Of a stretch of 64,000 bases of DNA, positions 8,346-16,863 are shown piece after piece. Numbering within the stretch: the first letter of the stretch is position 1; the number at the start of each line of letters is the position of its first letter. The stretch covers positions 205,773-269,772 of the forward strand of contig NZ_VLKC01000001.1 of NCBI RefSeq assembly GCF_007830295.1, in the 5' to 3' direction. The notes below the pieces were generated by a model, which was given only the letters and a program-made list of their open reading frames with translations, was not told where the DNA came from and did no database searches. Both the position numbers and the translations under genes were made by a program. Source of the stretch: Sporomusa sp. KB1 (GTDB taxonomy: Bacteria; Bacillota; Negativicutes; Sporomusales; Sporomusaceae).

Positions 8346-9473
8346 ATGAGTAAGAAAATATTGCTCGTGTCCGCTTCGATCGGTTCTGGTCATATCCAGG
8401 CAGCAAATGCTGTTCGGGATGAACTTAACCGTATCTCTCCGGCCACAAATGTCGCAGTCGTCGATTTTCTGGACCAGGAAATCTCCTTGGGGCATCTCAT
8501 TAAAGAAACCTATCTAAAAATGCTCGACGTTCTTCCCAATGCCTATGATTTTCTCTACCGCAAGTCCCAGAAATCTCAACCTGGTACTAGTGTAAAGAAT
8601 GTAACAGCACTTATTATGAAAAGGAAAATGGTAAAATTACTTTATGAGTATCACCCTGATATGTTAGTCTTTACGCATCCTTTTCCCTGCTGTGCCGCCG
8701 CTTACTTACGCCGTACCGGTCAGCTTTCCCTACCGATGGCTGCAGTCATGACTGACTTCTCCTTTCATCCTATGTGGCTGCACAAAGAAATTAATGCCTA
8801 TTTTGTGGCCAATAATGAAATTCAACATGCCCTTCATGACAATGGGATTGCAAAAGACCGGATTTTTATAACCGGCATCCCTATCTCTCCTAAATTTACC
8901 CAAACTCCCCCGAACAATCGTACGAAAGACAGGAGTCTCCCTGTCATACTGATTATGGGGGGCGGCCTTGGCTTGGGAGCAATCGAAGAGGCCGTTATTA
9001 GTCTGCAATCTACAAAAACACAAGTAAAAATCATTGTTGTCGCCGGAAATAATGCTAAGCTGAGAGACAGGTTGTTAACCCTAAGAAACACGTCCTGCAA
9101 CCCACTCACGGTCATGGGCTATACCGAGCGAATCAATGAGCTTATGGCAAATGCCTCGCTGCTTATTACTAAGCCTGGTGCTCTTACCTGCAGCGAAGCA
9201 CTAGCCCAGGAACTCCCGTTGCTACTACTTAGTCCCCTACCGGGACAAGAAGAGGATAACGCAAACTTCCTAACCCAGCAAGGAGTTGCCCTTCGTATTT
9301 CACCTGCTCGAACACTTGCCAGTCTAGTTGATGAGCTATTATCTAAGCCGCATATCCTAGATGATATGCGTTCAAAAGCCCACGACCTGAGCAAACCAGC
9401 CGCAGCGAACCACATTGCATTGTGTCTGTCTGCCAGCATACACAATCGTACTGCCATATTCCCTGCAAGCTAG
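8346..9473 (+). CDS. MGDG-synthase/UgtP-type diacylglycerol glycosyltransferase
   Basis: A GT28-type enzyme of 375 residues that should add sugar to diacylglycerol at the inner face of the cytoplasmic membrane. The N-terminal MGDG-synthase domain starts KKILLVSASIGSGHIQAANA and includes PNAYDFLYRKSQK. The C-terminal nucleotide-sugar half carries LIMGGGLGLG and SLLITKPGALTCSEALAQEL with PLPGQEEDNANFL, typical of UgtP/MurG relatives. ATG 8346 follows an AAGGGGTG site. The gene has its own Pho box and is followed after 36 bases by a phospholipase C gene. Together they fit phosphate-starvation lipid remodelling. The sugar and acceptor cannot be read from the sequence. Confidence 0.85.
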   Translation: MSKKILLVSASIGSGHIQAANAVRDELNRISPATNVAVVDFLDQEISLGHLIKETYLKMLDVLPNAYDFLYRKSQKSQPGTSVKNVTALIMKRKMVKLLYEYHPDMLVFTHPFPCCAAAYLRRTGQLSLPMAAVMTDFSFHPMWLHKEINAYFVANNEIQHALHDNGIAKDRIFITGIPISPKFTQTPPNNRTKDRSLPVILIMGGGLGLGAIEEAVISLQSTKTQVKIIVVAGNNAKLRDRLLTLRNTSCNPLTVMGYTERINELMANASLLITKPGALTCSEALAQELPLLLLSPLPGQEEDNANFLTQQGVALRISPARTLASLVDELLSKPHILDDMRSKAHDLSKPAAANHIALCLSASIHNRTAIFPAS

Positions 9474-9509
9474 TGTCTCTTTAGGAAAAAAGTATCTAAG
9501 GAGAGAGTT

Positions 9510-10214
9510 ATGATTACTACATTAAAAACTGTACCTACAGATGCTTGCCTTCACTTTATGCTAGCGGTAGTATCCCCCTTTCAAGGTTTCTTGGATAAAC
9601 CAGGGCTAACCCATGAATTTTGCAACCAGCAAGCCCTTGCTATCATCAAGAACGATGGCCTCTGGCAATGTTCGAACTTTCTATCAAACTACATTGTCGA
9701 ACTTAACTTAGGTGTGTACTGGGCGGATAAGGACTGGAAGAACGTCCACCACTATTTTGAACCTTGTTCAGGCAAAGGATTATGGCACTCCACACATGCT
9801 ATCGAAAACTTTGAATTATATTATCAGTTGGCACTCTGTTCGGCAAAAAAGTATGACTTAAAAAAAGCCACATTTTTCTTAGGCGCCTCCGCCCATATAC
9901 TCCAGGATTTATGTGTCCCTCACCACGCAAGAGCAAAGCTGTTTAATGGTCACAAGCAATATGAAGGCTGGGTGCAGGCGAATTATGATAAGTACGCTGT
10001 ACTAACTGAGGGGTTATACTGCCAGGGACTTGAGTCTCTCATCACCAATAATGCCTGTGTCGCTGCCGAATTTTTTGATTGGGTCCGCTGCGAAGATGAT
10101 ATAGTCCATTACGACAAGGCGACAGAAGTTCTTCTTCCTCTGGCCCAGCGTACGACTGCAGGCTTATTTCACGCTTTTACCACAGAAATACATGACTTTT
10201 GGCAATTCGCATGA
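9510..10214 (+). CDS. Zinc-dependent phospholipase C family protein, no signal peptide
   Basis: A 234-residue protein of the zinc phospholipase C (Bacillus cereus PLC) superfamily, which cleaves phospholipid head groups to give diacylglycerol. Candidate zinc ligands appear in family order: THEF near residue 31, GLWHSTHAIENFE near 90, SAHILQDLCVPHH near 128 (the H-x3-D-x5-H pattern) and GHKQYEGW near 150 (H-x3-E). Unlike secreted toxins it has no signal peptide, so it should act inside the cell. It follows the glycosyltransferase gene by 36 bases with its own AAGGAGAG site and shares its Pho-box promoter. Family confidence is high; the native lipid substrate is inferred from context. Confidence 0.82.
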   Translation: MITTLKTVPTDACLHFMLAVVSPFQGFLDKPGLTHEFCNQQALAIIKNDGLWQCSNFLSNYIVELNLGVYWADKDWKNVHHYFEPCSGKGLWHSTHAIENFELYYQLALCSAKKYDLKKATFFLGASAHILQDLCVPHHARAKLFNGHKQYEGWVQANYDKYAVLTEGLYCQGLESLITNNACVAAEFFDWVRCEDDIVHYDKATEVLLPLAQRTTAGLFHAFTTEIHDFWQFA

Positions 10215-10265
10215 GCAGCCTCACTCCCTTAAATATATATTTATAGCTTGTACTCCCCTGTACAT

Positions 10266-10304
10266 AAAATCCCCCTGGCATAAGTTGCCAGGGGGATTTT
10301 ATTA
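10266..10304 (+). terminator. Rho-independent terminator after phospholipase gene
   Basis: Arms 10266-10280 and 10286-10300 (AAAATCCCCCTGGCA and its complement) followed by a T-rich tail. Confidence 0.9.
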
Positions 10305-10409
10305 TTCACAGAAATTAATACAGCATAATTTCCTTCCATAAATTTCAAGAATCTCTTTGAATGTAAAGTCGGAAATACAATAATAATAAGGTAAATGGAG
10401 GTAATATAA

Positions 10410-10616
10410 ATGACAGTTGCTTCTCAGGTCAAACAAACGCTAGCTACTTTAAAAGGCAGTCAAGGTACATTACGGTTATATGCGTCGCAGACCCGGAATG
10501 AAGAAACCAAGCTAGTTTACAAAGAAGCTTTGGAAACTACCGGAACAATTATCAATGACCTTGAAAGAAGAATGCAGAATTTAGAATATCAAGAGCCACA
10601 ATACAAAGGGAACTAG
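10410..10616 (+). CDS. DUF1657 protein, first gene of spoVA2mob-like operon
   Basis: A 68-residue soluble helical protein of the DUF1657 family (TVASQVKQTLATLKGSQGTL at the N terminus, ending EYQEPQYKGN). ATG 10410 has a GGAGG site. DUF1657 genes are regular members of the spoVA2mob operon in heat-resistant Bacillus spores. A second copy closes this operon at 13370, and both end in the shared motif QEPQYK. Expression is expected late in the developing spore, but I could not fix a sigma-G promoter with correct spacing; TGAATG at 10358 followed by an AT-rich stretch is only suggestive. Confidence 0.85.
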   Translation: MTVASQVKQTLATLKGSQGTLRLYASQTRNEETKLVYKEALETTGTIINDLERRMQNLEYQEPQYKGN

Positions 10617-10631
10617 TCAGGAGATTGAGCA

Positions 10632-11492
10632 ATGCAGACATGGATACAGATAGTATTTAGTTCAGTTTCATTATTTTTTGCGCTACTGCTCTTGATCAGG
10701 CTGCTGGGAAAAAGAAATATCGCTCGCATGACACCCTTTAGATTCGTAAGCTATATCGTAGCAGCAGTAATTGCCGCATTACTATCCCTAAATTTAATTG
10801 CCAATCCCGCCTTCGGATTTATTGCTCTTGGTGTTTGGGTACTATTTCCAGTAGCATTGGATTATCTGTCCCTAAAAAGCAAATGGGTTCATGACATTGT
10901 TAATGGCAAGGAAACTGTACTAATTAAGCATGGAAAAATCATGGAAGAGAATCTTCTGCAAACAAGGCTGACAGGTGAGGAATTGCTGCGAGAGCTCCGC
11001 TTTAAAAATGCCTTTACTCTAGCTGATGTAGAATTTGCAGTAATGGAAGATACCGGAGATATAAATGTTTTTTTGAAATCTGACAAAACACCAGTATCCG
11101 CCCACGATTTAGGGATAAAAGTGGCTCCCCTGGCAGAACCGCAGACAGTTATACTTGATGGCAACATTATCAGTGAACCTCTGGCTTCTTTGGGATTTAA
11201 CACCGAATGGCTAGGTATTCAGTTAGAAACCAGCGGAGTATCGCTAGATAATGTGTTTATCGGGCAGGTAGACTCGTCTGGTGATTTATACCTAGATCTG
11301 TTTGACGACTCTGTACAATTACCACAGCCAAAGGTTAAGGAAATGCTATATGCAAACTTCGAAAAAGTCCAGGCTGATCTCACGACCTTTGCGCTAGAGA
11401 CAAAAAATGAAGCAGCTAAGCAAATGTATTCAACGCATGCAGCAGCGTTACAACAACTTTTGGAAAAGCTTAGGCCATATTTATTGCGTTAG
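10632..11492 (+). CDS. DUF421 (YetF-type) membrane protein with DUF1657-like C terminus
   Basis: A 286-residue protein. Three transmembrane helices occupy the first 85 residues (FFALLLLIRLLGKRNIARMT, then two more). A soluble DUF421 region follows (about 90-160, with GKIMEENLLQTRLTGEELL). The last about 45 residues (FEKVQADLTTFALETKNEAA) resemble the DUF1657 proteins at both ends of the operon. YetF-like proteins with this DUF421+DUF1657 layout are known from spoVA2mob operons, where they contribute to spore heat resistance. It lies 15 bases after the first DUF1657 gene and 13 before spoVAC, so the genes are surely co-transcribed. The biochemical role is unknown. Confidence 0.85.
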   Translation: MQTWIQIVFSSVSLFFALLLLIRLLGKRNIARMTPFRFVSYIVAAVIAALLSLNLIANPAFGFIALGVWVLFPVALDYLSLKSKWVHDIVNGKETVLIKHGKIMEENLLQTRLTGEELLRELRFKNAFTLADVEFAVMEDTGDINVFLKSDKTPVSAHDLGIKVAPLAEPQTVILDGNIISEPLASLGFNTEWLGIQLETSGVSLDNVFIGQVDSSGDLYLDLFDDSVQLPQPKVKEMLYANFEKVQADLTTFALETKNEAAKQMYSTHAAALQQLLEKLRPYLLR

Positions 11493-11505
11493 AAGGTGAA
11501 TTGCA

Positions 11506-11985
11506 TTGTCAAGCAGTAAACGCAAAAATCTAACCCCTGTACAGCAGCAATACCAGGACTTTGCCCGCGCAAGGGAACCGCAGCGTCCACTCGTAATTAA
11601 CTGTATCCGCGCCTTTATTGTAGGCGGCATTATCTGTACAATAGGTCAGGGAATACAGTTGTTTTTCAGTACCTATTTTAACTTTGACGAGAAGACAGCA
11701 GGCGATCCCACTGTTGCGATTCTGATTTTGATTTCAGTAATTCTTACAAGCCTTGGATTATATGATCATATTGCCCAATGGGGCGGTGCTGGCAGTGCCG
11801 TTCCGGTTACAGGGTTTGCCAATACAATTACCTCAGCTTCTCTTGACCACAAAAGTGAGGGGTTTGTATTAGGCGTCGGCGGAAATATGTTTAAAATCGC
11901 CGGACCAGTTATTGTATTTGGTGTCTTTTCCGCTTTTATTGTTGCGATTGTAAAAGTAATCATTACGTCGTTAGGTGGAATGTAA
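11506..11985 (+). CDS. spoVAC: SpoVAC, spore inner-membrane channel component
   Basis: A 159-residue membrane protein of the SpoVAC family, part of the channel that moves Ca-dipicolinate into and out of the spore. Hydrophobic helices cover about residues 30-50, 65-85 and 125-150. Family motifs are IVGGIICTIGQ, SLGLYDHIAQWGGAGSAVPVTGFAN and SEGFVLGVGGNMFKIAGPVI. It starts at TTG 11506 with an AAGGTG site. Its stop is followed immediately by the spoVAD ATG at 11986, indicating translational coupling. A SpoVAC/SpoVAE resemblance is visible in the GGAGS(A)VP(V/I)S/TxF(A/G)N motif, as expected. Confidence 0.95.
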   Translation: MSSSKRKNLTPVQQQYQDFARAREPQRPLVINCIRAFIVGGIICTIGQGIQLFFSTYFNFDEKTAGDPTVAILILISVILTSLGLYDHIAQWGGAGSAVPVTGFANTITSASLDHKSEGFVLGVGGNMFKIAGPVIVFGVFSAFIVAIVKVIITSLGGM

Positions 11986-12987
11986 ATGCTGCAGGGTCAT
12001 CAAACATGGGTTTTCAAATCAAAACCAACCATTATTGGTTCTGCTGCAATCGGCGGACCATTTGAAGCACAGGGTAATCTGGCAGACGATTTTGACCTGC
12101 TTCATGGTGATATTTGGCTTGGGCAGGACAGTTACGAACAAGCAGAAAAAAAATTTTTGGAACAAGCTTGTGAAACTGCAATTAAAAAAGCGGGACTAAA
12201 AAAAGAGGACGTCCAGTTCTTTCTCAGTGGTGATTTAATTAACCAGATTATGCCCAGCAGCTTTACCGCCCGTACCCTTGCCGTTCCTTATTTAGGTATC
12301 TATGGAGCTTGCTCTAGTTCCATGGAAGGCCTTTCCTTAGCCTCGCTGATCATCGATAGTGGGTTCGCACAGAATGCCCTTGTTGGTACATCCAGCCATA
12401 ACGCCGCCTCTGAGAAACAATACCGATATCCTACCGAGTACGGCGCACAGAAGCCTCCTACAGCCCAATGGACTGTTACAGGGGCAGGGGCGGCAGTTGT
12501 TGCCAAACAAGGAACAGGTCCACGGGTTGCAGCGTCTACGATTGGCCGGGTAGTCGACATGGGACTTTCCGACCCGTTTAATATGGGAGCAGCCATGGCT
12601 CCGGCTGCCGTTGACACCATTGAAGCTCACTTCAGGGATTTGAACATTTGCCCAACATACTATGACCTCATTACGACTGGCGACTTAGGCAAAGTAGGCC
12701 ACCGTATTGCCGGAGATTTGCTTACAAAGCATGGACTTAGCATCCCTGTAGAAAAGTTGACCGACTGCGGTATTTTAATGTACAAGGAAGATCAGCCAGT
12801 TTTCGCAGGCGCCAGTGGCTGCGCCTGCGTTGCTACAACTACCTTTGGGCATCTTTTAAATCGCATGCGCCGCGGGGAGCTGAACCGGATTCTGGTTATA
12901 GCCACAGGCGCTTTGCTCTCCCCCATGTCGTACCAGCAAAAAGAAACCATACCGTGTGTGGCCCACGCAGTAGCAATAGAAATGTAA
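11986..12987 (+). CDS. spoVAD: SpoVAD, thiolase-fold dipicolinate-binding protein
   Basis: A 333-residue soluble protein of the SpoVAD family. Members have a thiolase/ketoacyl-synthase fold and bind dipicolinic acid at the spore inner membrane. Motifs visible are WLGQDSYEQAEKKFLEQA, GIYGACSSSMEGL (around the position of the thiolase cysteine), GTSSHNAASEKQYRYP and GASGCACVATTTFGHLL. It is the usual length. The start abuts the spoVAC stop, and the stop overlaps the region before spoVAE by only about 14 bases. Base composition resembles its neighbours, so no recent transfer is evident here. Confidence 0.95.
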   Translation: MLQGHQTWVFKSKPTIIGSAAIGGPFEAQGNLADDFDLLHGDIWLGQDSYEQAEKKFLEQACETAIKKAGLKKEDVQFFLSGDLINQIMPSSFTARTLAVPYLGIYGACSSSMEGLSLASLIIDSGFAQNALVGTSSHNAASEKQYRYPTEYGAQKPPTAQWTVTGAGAAVVAKQGTGPRVAASTIGRVVDMGLSDPFNMGAAMAPAAVDTIEAHFRDLNICPTYYDLITTGDLGKVGHRIAGDLLTKHGLSIPVEKLTDCGILMYKEDQPVFAGASGCACVATTTFGHLLNRMRRGELNRILVIATGALLSPMSYQQKETIPCVAHAVAIEM

Positions 12988-13001
12988 AACGGGAGGCTTA
13001 T

Positions 13002-13355
13002 GTGGAAAAGTTTGTTTTGGCGTTTATCGTTGGCGGAACGATATGTGTAATTGGACAACTCCTTATGGATGGACTGAAACTAACGCCTGCACATACAATG
13101 GTTGCTTTAGTAGTGTCTGGCGCTGTTTTAGGCGGCTTTGGCCTATATGACGATTTAATTAAATTTGCCGGTGCAGGAGCTTCTGTTCCTATCAGCAGCT
13201 TTGGCAATCAATTGGTAAAGGGTGCCCTCCAGGAAGCAGAAAAAACCGGCCTTGTCGGCGTATTGACAGGTATTTTTAAAATCACCAGTGCCGGCATTTC
13301 AGCGGCAATTATTTTTGGATTTTTGGCGTCTTTACTATGTAAACCGAAAGGATAA
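13002..13355 (+). CDS. spoVAE: SpoVAE (SpoVAEb type), spore inner-membrane channel component
   Basis: A 117-residue multi-helix membrane protein. It starts at GTG 13002, with GGGAGG 5-6 bases upstream; an in-frame start at 12954 inside spoVAD lacks a ribosome site. Motifs are FIVGGTICVIGQLL at the N terminus, GGFGLYDDLIKFAGAGASVP and ISSFGNQLVKGA, parallel to those of SpoVAC. With SpoVAC and SpoVAD it completes the minimum set for dipicolinate transport. spoVAA, spoVAB and spoVAF are absent, which is the spoVA2mob rather than the canonical operon pattern. Confidence 0.93.
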   Translation: MEKFVLAFIVGGTICVIGQLLMDGLKLTPAHTMVALVVSGAVLGGFGLYDDLIKFAGAGASVPISSFGNQLVKGALQEAEKTGLVGVLTGIFKITSAGISAAIIFGFLASLLCKPKG

Positions 13356-13369
13356 AGGAGGTGAGGTAA

Positions 13370-13576
13370 ATGACCGTAGGTACGCAAATGACACAAGCCA
13401 TTGCAACTGTTCAAAATGCAGCCGCCACTATGAAGACATTCTCATTAGAGACTCAGGATCAGCAGGCAAAGCAAACCTTCGAACAGTTAGCAACTACTCT
13501 TGACAATGCTGTTGATACATTAAAGCAAAGACAAAAGCAGGTTGAGCAGCAAGAACCACAATACAAACAACAGTAA
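13370..13576 (+). CDS. DUF1657 protein, last gene of spoVA2mob-like operon
   Basis: A 68-residue helical protein starting at ATG 13370 behind AAAGGAGGTGAGG. It is a paralogue of the product at 10410 (same length, same start TV-x-Q and same end QEPQYK), so the operon is bracketed by two DUF1657 genes. It is rich in Gln and Thr and has no membrane segment. Role unknown; context places it in spore formation or heat resistance. A terminator follows directly. Confidence 0.85.
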   Translation: MTVGTQMTQAIATVQNAAATMKTFSLETQDQQAKQTFEQLATTLDNAVDTLKQRQKQVEQQEPQYKQQ

Positions 13577-13598
13577 CGAGATACATTGACAGTAAAAG

Positions 13599-13639
13599 AA
13601 GTGAGTCTGTACCAGTTTAGAGTACAGACTCACTTTTGT
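13599..13639 (+). terminator. Terminator of the spoVA-type operon
   Basis: Arms 13599-13612 and 13622-13635 (AAGTGAGTCTGTAC and exact complement), then TTGTATA. Confidence 0.8.
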
Positions 13640-13746
13640 ATATAGCGCAGCCCACCAAGTGTTCCTCTAGTTTCATGTGCCCTTTTGCTTCAAATTACAT
13701 TGTTTGTAATTTGAAAAATTATAGGAAAAAGAAAAGAGCTGTCGCC

Positions 13747-13917
13747 CTATTTACTAGTCGTTATATTGGAGGCAGGAGGAGTATTAGAATACATTGTCAT
13801 TTCAGTTAATGCAGTCATTTCCGGTGAAGCTCCACCTATTGATGAGCAATCAGTACCGTGAACATCATAGGGAACATGATAGTTAGCATGGTCTATTTTT
13901 TGTTTGTTTTTTTTCAT
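13747..13917 (-). CDS. Small protein, 56 residues, unknown function
   Basis: An ATG at 13915-13917 behind a strong GGGGAGGAAC ribosome site opens a 56-residue frame. It begins MKKNKQKIDHANYHVPYDVH and continues GTDCSSIGGASPEMTALTEM with a Ser/Thr/Pro-rich end. It is hydrophilic, with one cysteine. I do not recognise the family. Its convergent position against the spore operon and its small polar composition would suit a spore or coat-associated peptide, but that is a guess. The ribosome site and start make it better supported than most frames of this size. Confidence 0.55.
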   Translation of the reverse strand: MKKNKQKIDHANYHVPYDVHGTDCSSIGGASPEMTALTEMTMYSNTPPASNITTSK

Positions 13918-14071
13918 GTCTGGTTCCTCCCCTTCTTTTATATTGGTCGTTAATAGTCGACCAATGTTAGTATCAGAAATAGTTGATCGACTTATCCGAG
14001 GAAGTTTTTGTCCCGAAAGACAGGTGAACCAGTTTTTATTTACCCAATTTGTTTCGCATCAGAATCGAAGA

Positions 14072-14096
14072 AAGGGCGGTTCAGAAAATCGCCCTT
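14072..14096 (-). terminator. Terminator after aldehyde oxidoreductase gene
   Basis: Arms 14072-14078 and 14090-14096 (AAGGGCG/CGCCCTT) just behind the stop at 14118; minus-strand tail TTCTTC. Confidence 0.6.
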
Positions 14097-14117
14097 GGAA
14101 ATATTATTATATTACAA

Positions 14118-16850
14118 CTATTTTTTAGCTGCTAAAGCTGCCTTAATTTTTTCAGGTAATGCAGGTACAGAATAAACACGAGCACCGCATGCATTGTAGA
14201 TAGCGTTAAGGATAGCTGGATGTGGAGCAGTCAGTGGGCCTTCGCCTACACCGGCAGAGCCGTACGGTCCATTTTCCCGCGGAGTAATATTGTAAATGAG
14301 TTCCATTTCATCCGGAACATCATCAATCATCGGCAGACCACAACCCGCCAAACTAGTGTGTTTCTTGAGGTCATCGAAGTCCTCGGTAAGAGCAAGTCCG
14401 ATACCTTGCGCTAGAGCGCCATAGATTTGGCCGTCGCAGGTTGTCTTGTTGGTAAGCGTACCAATATCATTAACGGTTGTAAATCTAACCACTTTAGCCT
14501 TAAAGGTCTTCATATCAACTTCAACTTCAGGCATAAATACTGCGTACATGTAAATACAGAACGGGTCACCTTGACAAGTTTCAGGACTGCAGTCGGTACA
14601 CATGGATGCTGCCCAAGAACCATCATAGTGAAGCGGAATGTTTTCGGCTACCATTTCCGCATAGGTGCGGAAAGTGCCGTCTGATTTTCTCATAGCGTTG
14701 ACTAGCATTTCGGCAGCAACCCTTGTGGCGTTACCAGTCATTACATTTTGACGGCTACCGCCGGAAGGACCGCTGGCAGGAGTAAAGGCCATATCATTCA
14801 TGACAAGCTTGATTTGGTCAGGTGTGATGCCTAGCTGACGGAGAGTTTCATGAGCATGAGTCAAAGTAGCAAGATCTGCGCCTTGACCATGGTCTTGCCA
14901 TGAGTTACCGATGGTTACAGTGCCGTCTTCGTTGAGTTCTGCCCACGCATGTGAGCCGTCAGGACCATCAAGGCCGCAACCATAGACACCGAGTGCCAGA
15001 CCAACGCCACGTTTCTTTTCAGGGGTTGAGAGTTCTTTACAACGCTGTTTGGCTTCTTCATATAACGGACGGAGTTTGTCGAACATTTCTTCGAAGCAGA
15101 ATACTTCCGGTACTTGGCCAGTAGGAGTATTAGAGCCAGGACGGTAAATATTCTTATAGCGAAGATCAAATGGATCCATGCCAAGTTTTTCAGCCAATTC
15201 GTCTATGCAGATTTCTGAAGATAAGAACGCTTTCGGCGAGCCGTAAGCACGGAAGGCTGAGCCCCAAGCATGGTTTGTGCACACAGTATAGCCTTTACCA
15301 CGAATGTTAGGGATATTATAACCAGCGCCAGTAAACTGACCTTGGCGCACGGTATTGAGGTCACCGAATTCGCTGTACGGCCCATGGTCGAGCCACCATG
15401 CGGTTTCCATTGCCAGCAGTTTACCTGTTTTATCTGCAGCAAGCTTAGTCTTCACAAGAGCAGGCGAACGTTTACCGGTATAGGTAATTTGTTGGTACAT
15501 ATTAAATACAAGGGAAACAGGCTTGCAGTCGCAAGCGAGGCAGGCAACGCCCAGCAATGCTTCGTTGGTCGGACTGAATTTGTAACCGAAAGTTGCGCCA
15601 GTCGGATTGGCAACAAGACGTAATTTTTCTGGTTCAATGCCGATACCAGCGACGATCATGGCATGATGCAGATGTAGTGCGATACTCTTGGAGTGAATGG
15701 TCAGACGGCCTTCCTCATCCATATATGCGCTTCCGCAGTCAGGCTCCAGTGGCAGATGCGGTTGACGGCTGCAGTAAGTCTCAACTTCTGCTGTGACAAC
15801 ATCAGCGCGATCCATAATAGGTTTGGTCTCTTCGCCTTTCACAACGCCTTGTTCATAGTAGATGTTAGGAGTACCAGGGTGAATTTCAATAGCTTCTGGC
15901 GCCATAGCAGCCCACCCGCTCATGTAAGCCGGCAGTATTTCAAGATCAACCTTAACGGCCTTGGCTGCCGCTCTGGCATGTTCTTCGGTATCAGCGGCAA
16001 CTATGGCAACAGCGTCACCGAATTGGAATATTTTTTCATCGCACAGGATAGGACGATCCCAGCCATCCCCCTTATTGCTCGGGAAGGTAATAAGACCGGT
16101 AATACGGTTTTTACCCTTGACATCTTTGTGGGTAACAACTTTATAAACGCCAGGCATTTTTTCAGCCGCAGACGTATCAATACCTTTAATATTGGCATGC
16201 GAAACTTCGGCCTGTACTAAAGCCAGCCGTAACGTTCCTTCAGGCATTTGGAGCGCAACATCGGCACCGAAATCCCATGTACCAGTAACTTTTTGGAGAG
16301 CTGATGGGCGAATATAAGTAGTGCCATATATCTTGTTGCCCACAGGTTTGTATATCAAGTCTTCTTTGCGTATTTCGCCGCGAATTACTTGAGCGGCAGC
16401 CATTACAGCATCGACTAACGGTTTGTAGCCAGTACAACGGCAGGCATTTTTGTGTTTCTGGAACCAAGCCCGTACATCTTCTCTAGTAGGATTAGTATTT
16501 TCATCTAACAGCACTTTTGCTGATAAGATAAATCCAGGACTGCAAAATCCGCATTGTGCACAGCCATAAGCCATCCAGGCAACTTGCAGTGGATGCAGAT
16601 TATCCGGAGTGCCAATCCCCTCAATTGTTGTAATGCAAGCTTCATCAGGCACTTTCTTCATTTTTAACACGCAAGACAATACTACACGACCATCCATAAT
16701 AATTGAACAGGCTCCACATTGTGCTTGCTTACAGCCAACCTTGCAACCTGTCAGCATTAACTGTCCGCGGAGCACTTCAGCCAAGGAATGATCTGGATCA
16801 ACAATCAATGTTCTGGCAACACCATTGATCTTCAGTATTTTCTTCTGCAT
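14118..16850 (-). CDS. mop: Mop-type molybdenum aldehyde oxidoreductase
   Basis: A 910-residue xanthine-oxidase-family enzyme with all domains in one chain, like Desulfovibrio gigas aldehyde oxidoreductase (907 residues). Residues 1-80 form the plant-type 2Fe-2S domain (CKVGCKQAQCGAC...C). Residues about 85-160 form the second 2Fe-2S domain (CAQCGFCSPGF, CRCTGYKPLVDA). The rest binds molybdopterin (KVTGTWDFGADVAL, GTFGYKFSPTNEALL, WGSAFRAYGSP, SWQDHGQGAD) and ends with GSAGVGEGPLTAPHPAI, which holds the catalytic Glu. No FAD domain is present. It probably oxidises aldehydes to acids. Start ATG has an AGGAGAG site. A molybdopterin-binding protein gene lies upstream on the same strand. Confidence 0.95.
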   Translation of the reverse strand: MQKKILKINGVARTLIVDPDHSLAEVLRGQLMLTGCKVGCKQAQCGACSIIMDGRVVLSCVLKMKKVPDEACITTIEGIGTPDNLHPLQVAWMAYGCAQCGFCSPGFILSAKVLLDENTNPTREDVRAWFQKHKNACRCTGYKPLVDAVMAAAQVIRGEIRKEDLIYKPVGNKIYGTTYIRPSALQKVTGTWDFGADVALQMPEGTLRLALVQAEVSHANIKGIDTSAAEKMPGVYKVVTHKDVKGKNRITGLITFPSNKGDGWDRPILCDEKIFQFGDAVAIVAADTEEHARAAAKAVKVDLEILPAYMSGWAAMAPEAIEIHPGTPNIYYEQGVVKGEETKPIMDRADVVTAEVETYCSRQPHLPLEPDCGSAYMDEEGRLTIHSKSIALHLHHAMIVAGIGIEPEKLRLVANPTGATFGYKFSPTNEALLGVACLACDCKPVSLVFNMYQQITYTGKRSPALVKTKLAADKTGKLLAMETAWWLDHGPYSEFGDLNTVRQGQFTGAGYNIPNIRGKGYTVCTNHAWGSAFRAYGSPKAFLSSEICIDELAEKLGMDPFDLRYKNIYRPGSNTPTGQVPEVFCFEEMFDKLRPLYEEAKQRCKELSTPEKKRGVGLALGVYGCGLDGPDGSHAWAELNEDGTVTIGNSWQDHGQGADLATLTHAHETLRQLGITPDQIKLVMNDMAFTPASGPSGGSRQNVMTGNATRVAAEMLVNAMRKSDGTFRTYAEMVAENIPLHYDGSWAASMCTDCSPETCQGDPFCIYMYAVFMPEVEVDMKTFKAKVVRFTTVNDIGTLTNKTTCDGQIYGALAQGIGLALTEDFDDLKKHTSLAGCGLPMIDDVPDEMELIYNITPRENGPYGSAGVGEGPLTAPHPAILNAIYNACGARVYSVPALPEKIKAALAAKK

Positions 16851-16863
16851 TTTGTTCTCTCCT

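Noticed and set aside
10358-10390. Possible sigma-G promoter of the spoVA-type operon
   Set aside because: TGAATG and an AT-rich -10-like stretch are present, but the spacing does not match the sigma-G consensus.
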